Shown here piece by piece: positions 48,736 through 59,600 of a DNA stretch of 64,000 nucleotides. Where the stretch lies: positions 19,788,974 through 19,852,973 of the forward strand of contig NC_135259.1 in NCBI RefSeq assembly GCF_964204865.1, given 5' to 3'. This DNA comes from Styela clava (Eukaryota > Chordata > Ascidiacea > Stolidobranchia > Styelidae). The position numbers and the translations under genes are program-made. Every line of letters begins with the position of its first letter. Positions within the stretch are counted from its first letter, which is position 1. The notes beneath the pieces are model-generated. The model saw only the letters and a list, made by a program, of their open reading frames with translations, had not been told where the DNA came from and made no database searches.

Positions 48736-49479
48736 AAATATGCTATATCACGTAAATAGTAATATTATACATTGAACTCTTAACTCAGTCAACAACTTCC
48801 GATCTGGAAATAATATAAATGTGTGGGTATAACAGCAAAGGTTTATACAAAATGGCAGGCAGGATATTACACACTCAATAGCGAGTATTTAAATTTATCA
48901 GATGGTCAAATATTTGAATATTGTTCATCCAAACTATGTGACGGCGATAATATCATATTGTTATATCACAGAATGATTTATTGTAAGTTTTCGTTGGCCA
49001 ATGCATAACTTGATACAAAGAAAACAATCATCAATTTAAGTATATTATTCGTGACTGTTTGTCTCAATGTGGAATTTATTTTATAATAAAAAAGGTAGCA
49101 GAAAAAAAAATGGAAAGTGTGATCCAATGCAACGGTGTAAAACGGAATTTCAATGTAAAACGGAATAAAGGTAGTCTTCGCTAAGTGAAGAAGTTTGTGT
49201 TGCTCAGGTATCGAGCGAAGGCATGTCAGCAAATATCTCAGACAGTGCATTTTATATATTTTCAGCAAAGCTTCACTTTTAGCGTACAGTAGTTAGAAAT
49301 ATTATAAAACTAAAAAATTAGATTATTAAATTATCATTATAATGCTTTTGGATGAAAAAAGGTCGAAGTTTTTGAAAAACGCAAATAACACAATGGATTT
49401 TTGTTATATAAAATATTGCAATGACGTTACAAAAATAAAATGTGGTTTGTATACACTATACAGCAATGGTATTGAGAAA

Positions 49480-52400
49480 TTATGCTCTTTTCCAAAACTT
49501 CATCTCACTGAACTTCAGAGACAGGTAATTAAATTTCCAGGAATGCCAATTAACGAATTGTGCACCATCTCGCCCGTTTTGATAATATATTCCATTCAAA
49601 TTCGATTGATGACAATGCTTGTACCACCAAGCCCCACTCCAAGTGATCGCGCAACTGCCGGACGCTTGATCATTGTCAGAATCTTTTGTACTAAACTGCA
49701 TATTGTTATGATATGCCAATGAATCACCGGCCCTTCCAGAATATTCTCCAAGTATTAACCGATATCGATCGCTTGCATATGAGATTGAGAACGTCCTGAA
49801 AACAAAAGAAGCTTGATTCAATGATATTTCTGGCAGGTTAAGTGAACCAACATATCTCGCGCGTCGTTCAAATTGATAATCTAAATCTTAGATTCTAAGA
49901 TATTTGAACAAATGTATCTTTTAGGTAGGAACATCACACACAATATCCGTAAAATTATATACTGATTCAACTTACTTTGCCCAACTTACTAAACTGCTGT
50001 ATTGTATGGCATGTGACGGTTGAGAAAACTTGGTTTCCGGTCAGTGGATATTACTGCAGCATATATGCGGGAGAATTAGCAGAATGATCGAATTATTAAT
50101 ACTAGTCGATGCGGGTTCATTAACCAAGAATTTATTCTTTAGTATTAAAGTTAATAATGGTAAACTGTATTTTAATAATTACCCATATTTAGCATAAGAA
50201 GTGTTCCCATTAAAATCTTCCAAATCAACTCTTAGTTCGTAACTTCTGTTTTTAGTCAGTTGACGGATTGTTTCCAAGCCTGAATATGAAGATGTAAAAC
50301 ATGTGATATATGAATTCCCGGTTGCATTGTATACACGCAGTCAAGCAAGTCGTAAATATAAATCGAGAATTGTTGTGATGCTCGAAAAATAAAAAACATT
50401 TACGATGAATTTGAGGTGTTAACTTAATATTAACTTATAGGCATTTGGACCCTGATTTATAGTGTAGTAGCACAGTGAAGTTTGCAAACAGAGCACCAAG
50501 TTAAAATTTCAAGATATTATGTTCCACTTTTATTGTGATACCAAGTGCCAAGTGACTCCCGTAGTATTTGCACCCAAAATTATGGCCTAACCTGGTACAC
50601 ATACTACGTTCTAGTCATGCCCACCATCTCGGTTCGCATACTGCAGGAATACCGTTATTGTAATACAATGAGTAACTTGTCGCCGCGCTAAAGGATTTAT
50701 TAGCCACCAGTTGCATATATCTAATTTGAACATTTGATTTTTTTTTATGTCGAATGCACTACACCCACCTAACCACATTTCTTTATCCATTTCGCCGAAT
50801 CCATTGACATAGTCGTTCCATCCTCTGTAAAAGTCTTTTTTCCCATCCATTCTTCTTTGAAAGACCTTAGGAATATAATAAATACAAAGTTGACTCTCAT
50901 TAATCAAGCAAATATATTACTATTTATAGTCAGGGACGGACACTTTCCAAATATCATATTTTTTTGAAGATGGACTTGGATTATCTACCGCGAAATACCA
51001 TACCCTTTTATTACCTTTCTTTCAATTCATTCATCATTTTGGACGCAGTTTCCGGGCATTAATTTCAAAAATTTCATGGTTCTGGTGACCTTTATTTTGC
51101 ATAACCATGTATGAATACTAGCAAAAAATGTAACGACGCACGCAAGGACGCGGTTTGATTTAATTAATAACTATTAAACAATATGAACCATGAATTTCAA
51201 TTACCCTTTCGATGTCGCAACACCCACCATCAAAGAACACAGTGTGATCAATATGTCATCATATAATGTTTTCATGACCCAAGAAGATAACATGTTATTA
51301 TCTCCGCCACATTCGATTTTTAATTTAAAAACTAGAATTACGTGACATTCTTAGTCAATATTGAGAATTAAAAGCATCGGGTTTGCCAAAAAAGTTCCAA
51401 GATGTATAATATAGTATAAATATAACTTTATATATGTATTCCTGCATAGCGATGAATTTGTGAACAACGGTGCTCAGGGATAGTGCATGATTGCCACCAG
51501 GTAAAGTCATGTTGATAATAAATGAAGCACAACCGGTGTTAGCAAAACGAATTAATTTGCCGACGTTTTCTGTATAGAAATTCGAAACGTCGGCAAATTA
51601 CATCGTTTTGCTAACACCGGTTGTGCTTCATTTATTATTAAGGTGATCAGGAATAGTAGTTTCATTTATAGACCTTGTCTTATACAATAGAATACGCGTT
51701 GGTTGTTTCAAAATTAAACCATCTTTTTACAACGGGAGAGACACTCTAGAGCTGACATGAGCAAACTACGGCCCGCCGAAAGTTACGGGCCTAATCCGAC
51801 CTGCTGAGTAATTCAATCTGAACCGTCTGATGCTGCCACAACCAAACTGAAACCAAATTTTGATGTTTCAGTCAGAATTAGCTAAAGGAATTTGTTGAGA
51901 TTGCGATTAAATTCAGTTTTGGCACGATATTTATTGTTTTCCCTTTTGCTTTTGTGACAATGAAAATATTGCTTATAAAATGTACCCTTTTGCGTCACAC
52001 TTACATGGCCCGCCAGTCTGAGTGGGCAACATTTTTATGCCCAGGCCCAACAAGATTTACTCACCTAACCTAATTACTCATTCCCTATTGTTGAGGAAAT
52101 TTCCTCGCGACTGCTCGTCCCGAAAAATCATATTTACTGAAAAATTTCGATACGCTTGTCCAGCTAGTGCACTTTCTTAATATTTATTTATCTTAAAAAG
52201 AAGCAGTCGGAAAATGCTACTCACAACCCATCCACCTCCATCAGTTACAAGATCGCAGTAAACTTCGACAGATTTGTCTTCGGATTCGGGATATATATAA
52301 AATACTCCACCGGCGGTGTTTTGACTTTTCGCAAAGTGGCGGTTTACAGATGTGCAATCCTTCGGGAAAGCTATAAAACATTGCAAGTTCATACTGTTAT

Positions 52401-54094
52401 AGTAGAATATTCAGTCAAGAATTACACCCAGATTATCGGCGTGAAATGAGATTTGGACACTACTTTACATCCTATATAGTACCAGAGTGGTCAAAGGTTG
52501 AGAAATTGGCGGTCCGCAAAAACTTTTGAGGATGTCTCGAGGGCCGCAGTCGGAGAAAACCGAAAAGTGATCAAAACATCGCGACTTTACTCACATTACA
52601 TATATTTAAGAATGAGAGTTTACCGTTCTAATCTGTTTTTTAAGAAAGATATATAAAGCTATTAGTTATTTTGAAATTGCTTCCCAGAAATACTGTGGTA
52701 TTTTCGGTATCTTGTTTCGTGTTTGGTTTTATAATGTCGCTTCGAATTATATTCTTTCGTGACATATATTACTTGAAAACACCCAAGACACTGTGGTTTA
52801 ACGTTGTTGTGGGTTAGGAAATACGTTTACCTCGGTCACCTTTTTTACTCATTGAATGATGAATTGTTAAATTTGATAAATTTTATTACTTGTAGCGTGA
52901 GCAGACCTGGTGCTATCGTCAAAGAACAACCAAGTCCGCCTAAGTTGGTACTCCGGACCCAGCTGAAAAAAAATGGATCGCACGGTGCTAAGTCAGCTCT
53001 GCGGTTCGTCACTGCTGTCTCGTGGCCAACGCTTGGAAAAGAGGAGTGTTTTTACTAAAATAAAGGCACATAACGTCGCCGCAAATGAGGTTTTACTTGA
53101 CGCGAGCTCAATGCACAAAGTTTAAATAAAAATTAGAGCTGTAATTAACATATCGAAATGCATTATTAAAGATGTCATTTAAAAGCGGTTGTAAATTTTG
53201 TGACTCAATTCCATTGTTCAAATCATGTTCAATCTGTTATTCAAAATCTAGGCAAATACGTACAAAACATGGTCTATTGATACTTTTCGCATTACCTCGC
53301 ACGGTAGACAACAGAAGTTCTACGGAATGATTCAAACGTGACATTTTGTCAAGAGATTCCATTTGTCTCAACGACTGGTTTCTTTGATGTTCGAATTGCC
53401 CTTTCAAACTTCTCATCTCACTCTGAAGCTGTTAATATAAATTATTCGTTTTCAGTGTTTACATGTAGATTGGAGAAATCGGATAATTTTGGTTCTCAAC
53501 GACAAAAATCCGAATGATTCTGAGAACAGTGAAACGTTAAATATATTAATGGAATATTTGGGTTAGATATGGGAGTTCGGGTAAATATTAGTATATTCGA
53601 AATAAAAAGATAAACAGCATTTCCTTCTCACCCTTTTCAAATGGTATGAATGTTTTGCTGTTACTATTTGTGATTTATTCTGCATTGGGAATATGTATAG
53701 TTTCAACAAAATTGTAACCATATTAATAAAACAGACGGTATTGTTGATTATGCAAATACATTTGCACTTTCCGGTATATAGAATGACCACGGATACATTT
53801 TTCTGACCTGTATGATGATCACAAGGCCGAAAACAACAAGCCCAACAACTATTGATGAAAATATTGCCAGAGCAATGAGTCCTCTTCTTGCTGTTGTGTC
53901 TTTATTACCTGAAATAATAACAGAATTTACTCGTTGTGCGCAATATAGATCGTGGTCAAACTATATATTTAGTAAAACATACCTTCACTCTTTACTGACT
54001 GCGGCGAGATGGGGATTTCATAGAGATTCGTATCCGATACCACTGTCCTTACTTGCGGGAGATTTCTACGAAATTCTGTCTGTGCGACTGACAT
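49480..54094 (-). CDS. Gene D: type II membrane fibrinogen-domain protein, divergent tail
   Basis: Seven exons give 333 residues: 53983-54094, 53808-53908, 53296-53428, 52225-52370, 50769-50865, 50183-50279 and 49480-49795 (1002 nt with stop). The tail (MSVAQTEFRRNLPQ) has lost the first tyrosine motif but keeps NLYEIPI. The helix is at about 48-70 ([20 protein letters not shown]). A single longer stalk exon (72-115) fuses LQSEMRSLKGQF with NQSLRQMESLDKMSRLNHS. The FReD (116-333) has [33 protein letters not shown], calcium-site motif DSDND, CAITWSGAWWYKHC and LNGIYYQNG. The 1.36-kb intron between the first two FReD exons holds a long perfect-looking hairpin and two hAT-type fragments. No disabling change is seen. 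Confidence 0.83.
50541..50656. repeat. Half MITE, ACTCCCGTAGTATGTGTACC family
   Basis: CCAAGTGACTCCCGTAGTAT, GGCCTAACCTGGTACACATA and CACCATCTCGGTTCGCATAC form the right half of the family unit. It lies in the gene D intron between the second and third FReD exons. Confidence 0.65.
50931..51065. repeat. hAT 3'-end fragment shared by paralogous introns
   Basis: CAGGGACGGACACTTTCC followed by GACTTGGATTATCTACCGCG resembles the 3' end of the ZMYM1-like hAT at 17779. Related sequence lies at the same intron position in gene B (about 32880-33020) and gene 1 (about 12500-12635), so the insertion predates those duplications. Confidence 0.6.
51513..51642. repeat. Long near-perfect hairpin in gene D intron
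   Basis: The left arm starts TTGATAATAAATGAAGCACA and the right arm, reverse complemented, TTAATAATAAATGAAGCACA. The arms are about 58 bp, include ACCGGTGTTAGCAAAACGA and TTTGCCGACGTTT, differ at very few places, and enclose a loop of about 13 bases. It could be a foldback element or a small-RNA precursor; no coding potential. Confidence 0.85.
51753..52053. mobile_element. hAT-like element, inverted relative of 5311-5621
   Basis: CTGACATGAGCAAACTACGG at left; GTGGGCAACATTTTTATGCC near the right end. The interior GAGATTGCGATTAAATTCAG matches the gene 1 intron copy in reverse. No transposase. Confidence 0.65.
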
Positions 54095-54760
54095 CTTGGT
54101 AACTTACTGATTGCAAAATGTGATTGCGTGGCATACTTTATGGAAATACGTATAGAAGGTCCACTTGACGAATATCAAAACATGATTAATATTATTTTTT
54201 GGGGGGTCATGAAAACAACATGCGATGAGATATCTAGCACATTGTATACTTTGATCGTGGGTGCCACGACATCGAAAGGCTACTTGGAATCCATGGTTCA
54301 GATCGTTTTATAGTATTTCACCATAGTATTTCAAACCGCGTCATTCCGTACCTAAATATTTTTTTTTGTAATTGAACCCTGACTATGTGGAAACATTCGA
54401 ATATCAGTACACAACTAACCAGTGGTTCATGATCTTTTCTGAACCAACCAAATAAAATAGTTATATCAATGTTTTCAGATTTTTTTCGGGAATCGTCTAA
54501 AATTTTGATGCGTTTCTTTAGGAAGAGCCATTCAAATGCTAATTTCACGTGCTCAAATTTGAAAGTTTTAATATTCTAAACATTCCTTAAGCACAGAAAT
54601 CAGCTAATCAATGAAGTATTCGAATGGGGATTTAGGATCCGTATCCACATCTATTCCTTAATGTTAAGCAGCCCTGTAGCCCACAATCCTCGGGCCATCC
54701 AAAGCTATTTATTCTTATTCTCAATAATTGTTCGCTCCCAAATTCTATTACGTGATGAAA
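54095..54760. other. Upstream region of gene D
   Basis: It aligns with 22853-23620 beside the orphan first exon. The TGACGTCA and AAGTCATAATAAACC blocks of genes 1, B and C are not visible, so gene D and the orphan exon appear to share a different promoter type. Confidence 0.5.
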
Positions 54761-55010
54761 AGATTACTTGGAGTCTCTTCAACAATACATCTAGCGCCAA
54801 TAATCTGTGATCTCGTTACAAATATGTACGAATTTACAGTCGTGATACGTCACCAACGATCACAGGAATACATAAAAACGACACGGTAGTGCATACGACA
54901 GGTCTGGCGGGTGAGGGAAGAAGGTGGTTATCAGTAGTTTATTTTTATCCCAAACTAAAACACACTTTATAAATAAACAATGCAAAAAAATAAATAAAAT
55001 GGGTTTTCAG

Positions 55011-55193
55011 GATGAAGGGAGGCGCGAGACACCATTACTGGTTACGAGCAGCGACACCTGTGATCCCAGTCTAACAGTAAAAGATAAATCAAACAGTAAC
55101 AGATGGCGACGACTTAGATATACCCAGAAGGCGCCCTATCCAAAGAGAAATGGATTACGACTCCGGAACATTACAACAATGGAACATTATTTG
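55011..55193 (+). CDS. Candidate isolated exon, unknown product
   Basis: A 183-bp stretch is bounded by a good acceptor (GGGTTTTCAG) and a consensus donor (TTTGGTAAGTAA) and is open in only one frame, exactly 61 codons. It encodes a basic peptide with DEGRRETPLL, SNRWRRLRYTQKAPYPKRNG and ITTMEHYL. No neighbouring exon or known domain is recognised. It may be chance or part of a gene whose other exons are divergent. Confidence 0.3.
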
Positions 55194-55310
55194 GTAAGTA
55201 ACAATATGGATATATTTTTATAAATTTATTCGGGAGCTCCGTAAATAATAGTCAACTTCTTCACAGTCTCTATAACACCAAAAGTTTGATAACGAATGTT
55301 TTAAATGAAG

Positions 55311-55615
55311 CAGGGGTGGGCAAGTTCTCTAATAGGCGGGCCAGATGTGGGAAAATGAAGTCCTCGGCGGGCCGGAATATAACATGAATAGTATTCAATA
55401 TCTTGATCAGATATTTATTTGCAAATGCAAGAAAAGAATATTATGAATCGCGTTTAAAGTAAAGTTTAAACTTTACAAAAAATAAAGACCTAAAAATACA
55501 TAATGAATTTATCATAATGTACTAAAAGTGTGATAATGTAATATCATAATGTACTGATGTACAGTCAGCGGGCCGGTCAAAATCTCGTTGCGGGCCGTAT
55601 GTTGCCCACCCTTGT
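55311..55615. mobile_element. hAT MITE with CAGGGGTGGGCAA ends
   Basis: The left end CAGGGGTGGGCAAGTTCTCT and the right end, reverse complemented, CAAGGGTGGGCAACATACGG are inverted. GGCGGGCCAG and GCGGGCCGG motifs flank an AT-rich core. About 305 bp, no coding potential. Flanking bases contain TTTTAAA on both sides but no clean octamer repeat. Confidence 0.75.
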
Positions 55616-56687
55616 TTTAAAGTGTCCGTAGTCTGACCACCAAATCACCGAGATATGATCACGGCACCGTGCGCTATTTTTAATTTTATTGATGCCAAAC
55701 AAAACTTCGAAATGAAAAACGAATCCTATAGAGCCGACAGAATTATTTGAAATAAATAAAAGTATTAGCCTGACAAAAATCTTTAGCCACTGAAAATTCA
55801 AAAGCAATTCATCGAGTAGTCAAAGAGATAACCTTTCTTTCAAAACAACAACATAATGGACCTTTCCCCGAGCATCGACTTCCTCGTTTACTTCATGACA
55901 TTGACCAATCAGCAAGACGCAAATACCAATACTCCCTTTTCCAATCCGCCCAGACACTTTTCTCACTCAGACAGATTTTCAAGCTTGGTTGTAAACATTA
56001 CCTCGTTTTTGGACTCCATTCTATTCGTTAGTTTTCAGTTTTGTTTCGGAAATTTGAATATAAACAGATAATTCAATGATCACTCAGTCTTCTTAGGATT
56101 TTTAATTTAATTGCAGTCATAAAAAATTAGTGTAGAAATAGCTGTGATAGACAGGGCTAAAACTCTTTACCGGTACTTTTAAAAAACAGATTGTTGTATG
56201 CGATAAATCACAATGATGGTTTGAAACACATACCCCATTTTACAGGCGCCAACTCGCAAAACTACTCTTAAAATAAACCCCGAAAATTTTGCAGTGGTAA
56301 AGTATAGGCAGAATTTTTCGGGAGTCAAAGGTCGGGAAAAGGTCCATAGTAAAACAATCCATAGGTCCATTTCGTGTCCAATAGAACTGCAATTGTGGCA
56401 ATAGACTGCGTTTAATCAGAAGTTCCGTTTGTTTGAACAAAGTAAAGGTCAGGCAATACGATCGTTACAGAGCATTTTTCATTGGAACTCTTATGGACGT
56501 TCTTCAGCAAGTATGGGAACAACAAACCCTAAGATGCCAATGAAAGATTAGTTCCTTTTTCAAGATTTCAAGGTTCTTCGTAAGATAACACAACAGAATA
56601 AATGTCAGGTATTCCATAAAAATATTGCAATGACATAGCAAATTGCAATCTTTCAATGAAGCCTTTGTATTTCAGTTAATCGGGAAA
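55616..56687. other. 3' flank of gene E, no gene seen
   Basis: Short open frames only. Fragments of the CAAATATATGGACACG repeat appear at 55795-55830 (AAAAGCAATTCATCGAGTAG) and 56350-56395 (CCATTTCGTGTCCAATAG). Confidence 0.4.
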
Positions 56688-59600
56688 CTACGTTTTTTTT
56701 CGAAACTTCATCTCTGTGAACTTTAGCGAATGATAGCTCCTCCATTTAATCCAAGTAACGGATGTCTCATTATACCGCCCGTCCTGGTAATATACCCCAT
56801 TCAGATTGGAGAGAAAACACTTATTGTACCACCAAGCACCACTCCAACCGATTGCACAGCTACGGGAATATTTGTCATTGTCAGAATCTTTCGTACTAAA
56901 CTGCATATTGTTATGATACGTCAATGAATCTCCGGCTGTTCCAGAGTATTCTCCAACTAGTAATGTATAGTTTTCGCTTGCAGATGCGATAGAGAAATAC
57001 CTGAATCATAATGATAAATCTTAAACAAAATGACATTGCTGACAAGTTACACGACCATATTGATGATAGGATAGGATTTAGAATTTGGATATTTATCCCT
57101 ATGAAAAAGGAAAGCCGATAATACGGCTCAACCATATGCGAACCACGGCCTTCCGTCCGGGTACCAATCCATGTTGGTGATGGGATTAATTAGCCAGTTA
57201 TTTGTCTTCGGAAGCATGGAATTGATGGTGGAGGAAATCGACCAGCGGTTAAGTGAACCACCCTACCGGTCAGTAAATATTGTCACAGCATAAATAAACT
57301 ACAAATACCATAGTCATTGATTAATGACATATGTATATACTCATCAATGAGAATAATCTTCGTATATTAAAAATGGTTAATTATATCTTGCTACTTACCC
57401 ATATTTTGCATAAGCAGTGGTTCCATTGAAATCTTCCAAATCAACTCTCAGCTCGTAACTTCCATTTTTAGTCAGTTGATAGATTGTTTCTAGGCCTGAA
57501 TATGGAGATGTAGACAGTGGCGTATCTAGGGTGTGGCAGCCATGGCTCGTGTCATGGGCGCCGCATGCACAGGGGCGCAAAAAAGGCGAAAAGTTTTAAT
57601 CGTAAAATATAATAAAATAATTTTAAATCGGAAATAACTGGAACTCGTATTTTGACCAACATAATAACGTACAAGTATCTCAATTCAACAACAGCCGTTG
57701 AAAATTTCCAGTCATCGATCAAGGGGGCGCTTTATTTTCAAACTTTGCCATGGGCGTCATTTTACGTAGATACGCCACTGAGTGCAGAGCATATGAATTT
57801 CTCTTGCATTGCATTGCTTGCATACACGAACTCAAGCGGTTGTAATTTTTCTGTTATTTACCCACAGAAATCGCAAACTATTATAAAGCATGAAAGTTTA
57901 TGATGAAATTCAGGTGTTTAATTATTACCATTTATACGCATTCGGACCCTAATATCTCTGAACTCTCTGCCTTAAAGTTTCATTTATATAACAAGCAAAA
58001 GAGCAGCCAGTACAGACTGCAAACGGGGCACCAGGGGGCCCATTTGCCAAACTTCATTTTTATCATTTAACGTGTTAGTAAATCGAGAAGTTGGAATTCA
58101 CTGAAATCGTAAATATTTGAGAGTTTTTTTCGCGCTTAGTAAAACGTCTTGTACCTTCTCATATTTTGTCATGAAAATGACATTTTCCAAATTTAATTTA
58201 TTGTCCTTTCCCTTTAGGAAGATGAGAGAAGGACCCCTATCCCCCCACCCGGTTATTTGAACTTTTGTGTGAACCTCGAGCATTTTCGTGGGCAAGATAA
58301 GAAATCTCAATAAAGCATTCTACACAGCTGATGACAAGAATAACAACTGGATTGCATGGAAATGAACGAAACATCCATCGAATTTTGCTGCATACCCACA
58401 CCATTATATTAATGAATTATTACAATTTGAGGATCCTAACCCTCACGCGGCTACGTCATCTGAAAATTACGTCACAGTGACGTAATAAGGCCCTTCAAAG
58501 TTTACGGATGGTCGTCTGACTAAAACGCACAGACGTTGATCCAAAATCGAGCGAGCTATTTCTCTCGTTTTCTCGTCATAACGATACGGATAGTAGAGAG
58601 ATCGCTGGCGTTAGTGAGTTAATTATAGTACAGCACAGATGCTAATTCGGACGATCGTATCTATACTTTGGCAAGCTCTGTGACGTCGAAGTGACGTAAT
58701 TTTCGGACGACGTAGTCAGGTGGTTAAGAATATTGAGTGCAAAAATCAATATGCTACACGCACTAGAAGTACTTGCGGGCGCGTACTTCGGGAAACCTAA
58801 ATTTGTTCCTCAATGGTCGAAGCTCCAAAAAATAGTTAAATTTGGAAAATTCTAGTCTTTTCTCGAAGCGAAAAGCGCTTTACCCACCCAACCACATTTC
58901 TTTATTATTTTTTCCGAATCCATTGGCATAGTCGTTCCATTCTCTGTAAAAGTCTTCTGTTCCGTCCATTCGTCTTTGGAATATCTTAGAAATATTGATC
59001 ATAGAGGCTTATCCAAAAAATAGAATCCATAAATTACCTAGTTACTTTTATTAAATTGTTTGATTTTGAACTTTTCTTAAGTATGATTCTAAGTACTTGG
59101 ATAAATGTGACATACTGTCCATCCGCCTCCATCCGTTAAAAGATCGCAGTAAACTTTAACCGGTTTGTTTCTTGATTCCGGATATATATCAAAGACTCCA
59201 CCGCTGGTGTTTTGACTTTTTGCATAATTACGATTTACAGTTGTGCAATCCTCCGGAAAACCTGCCAGAATTTATATACAGTACTGTAAAGACGCTCAAA
59301 TAACGTACAGCTCAAATTGATATTACAAAAATATTGAGGATCAATCCTTAACGTACCTAGTAGCGTTGGTATCTTCAATTGTTGATGGGAACGATTCAGA
59401 CTTGACACATCTATAATAGATTGATTTAATCGTATTTGCTGTTCGTTGAGCTGTGAGCGAACTGCCTCTAAGTCTGCAAAATGATTGCAATATTTCATCA
59501 TATTGCTGATTGAATTTGGTTTTTGTTATTTCTAATTCGTTGGAATACGAGCAATTCATATGAATAAGAACAATTTGAAATAATTTCACCAGTTAATTTT

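Larger units (their letters stand above)
47160..49290. repeat. Intergenic block, copy of 39950-41300
   Basis: See the partner block for shared motifs. This copy is longer because it includes a CAAATATATGGGCATGG repeat copy (48503-48735) and neighbouring sequence, 48050-48480, absent from the partner. GTATCGAGCGAAGGCATGTC (49207) pairs with GTATCGAGCGAAGTGATGTC (41236). No coding exon is seen. Confidence 0.75.

Noticed and set aside
55311-55615. Claiming a target-site duplication for this MITE
   Set aside because: TTTTAAA occurs on both sides but not at equal distance from the ends.
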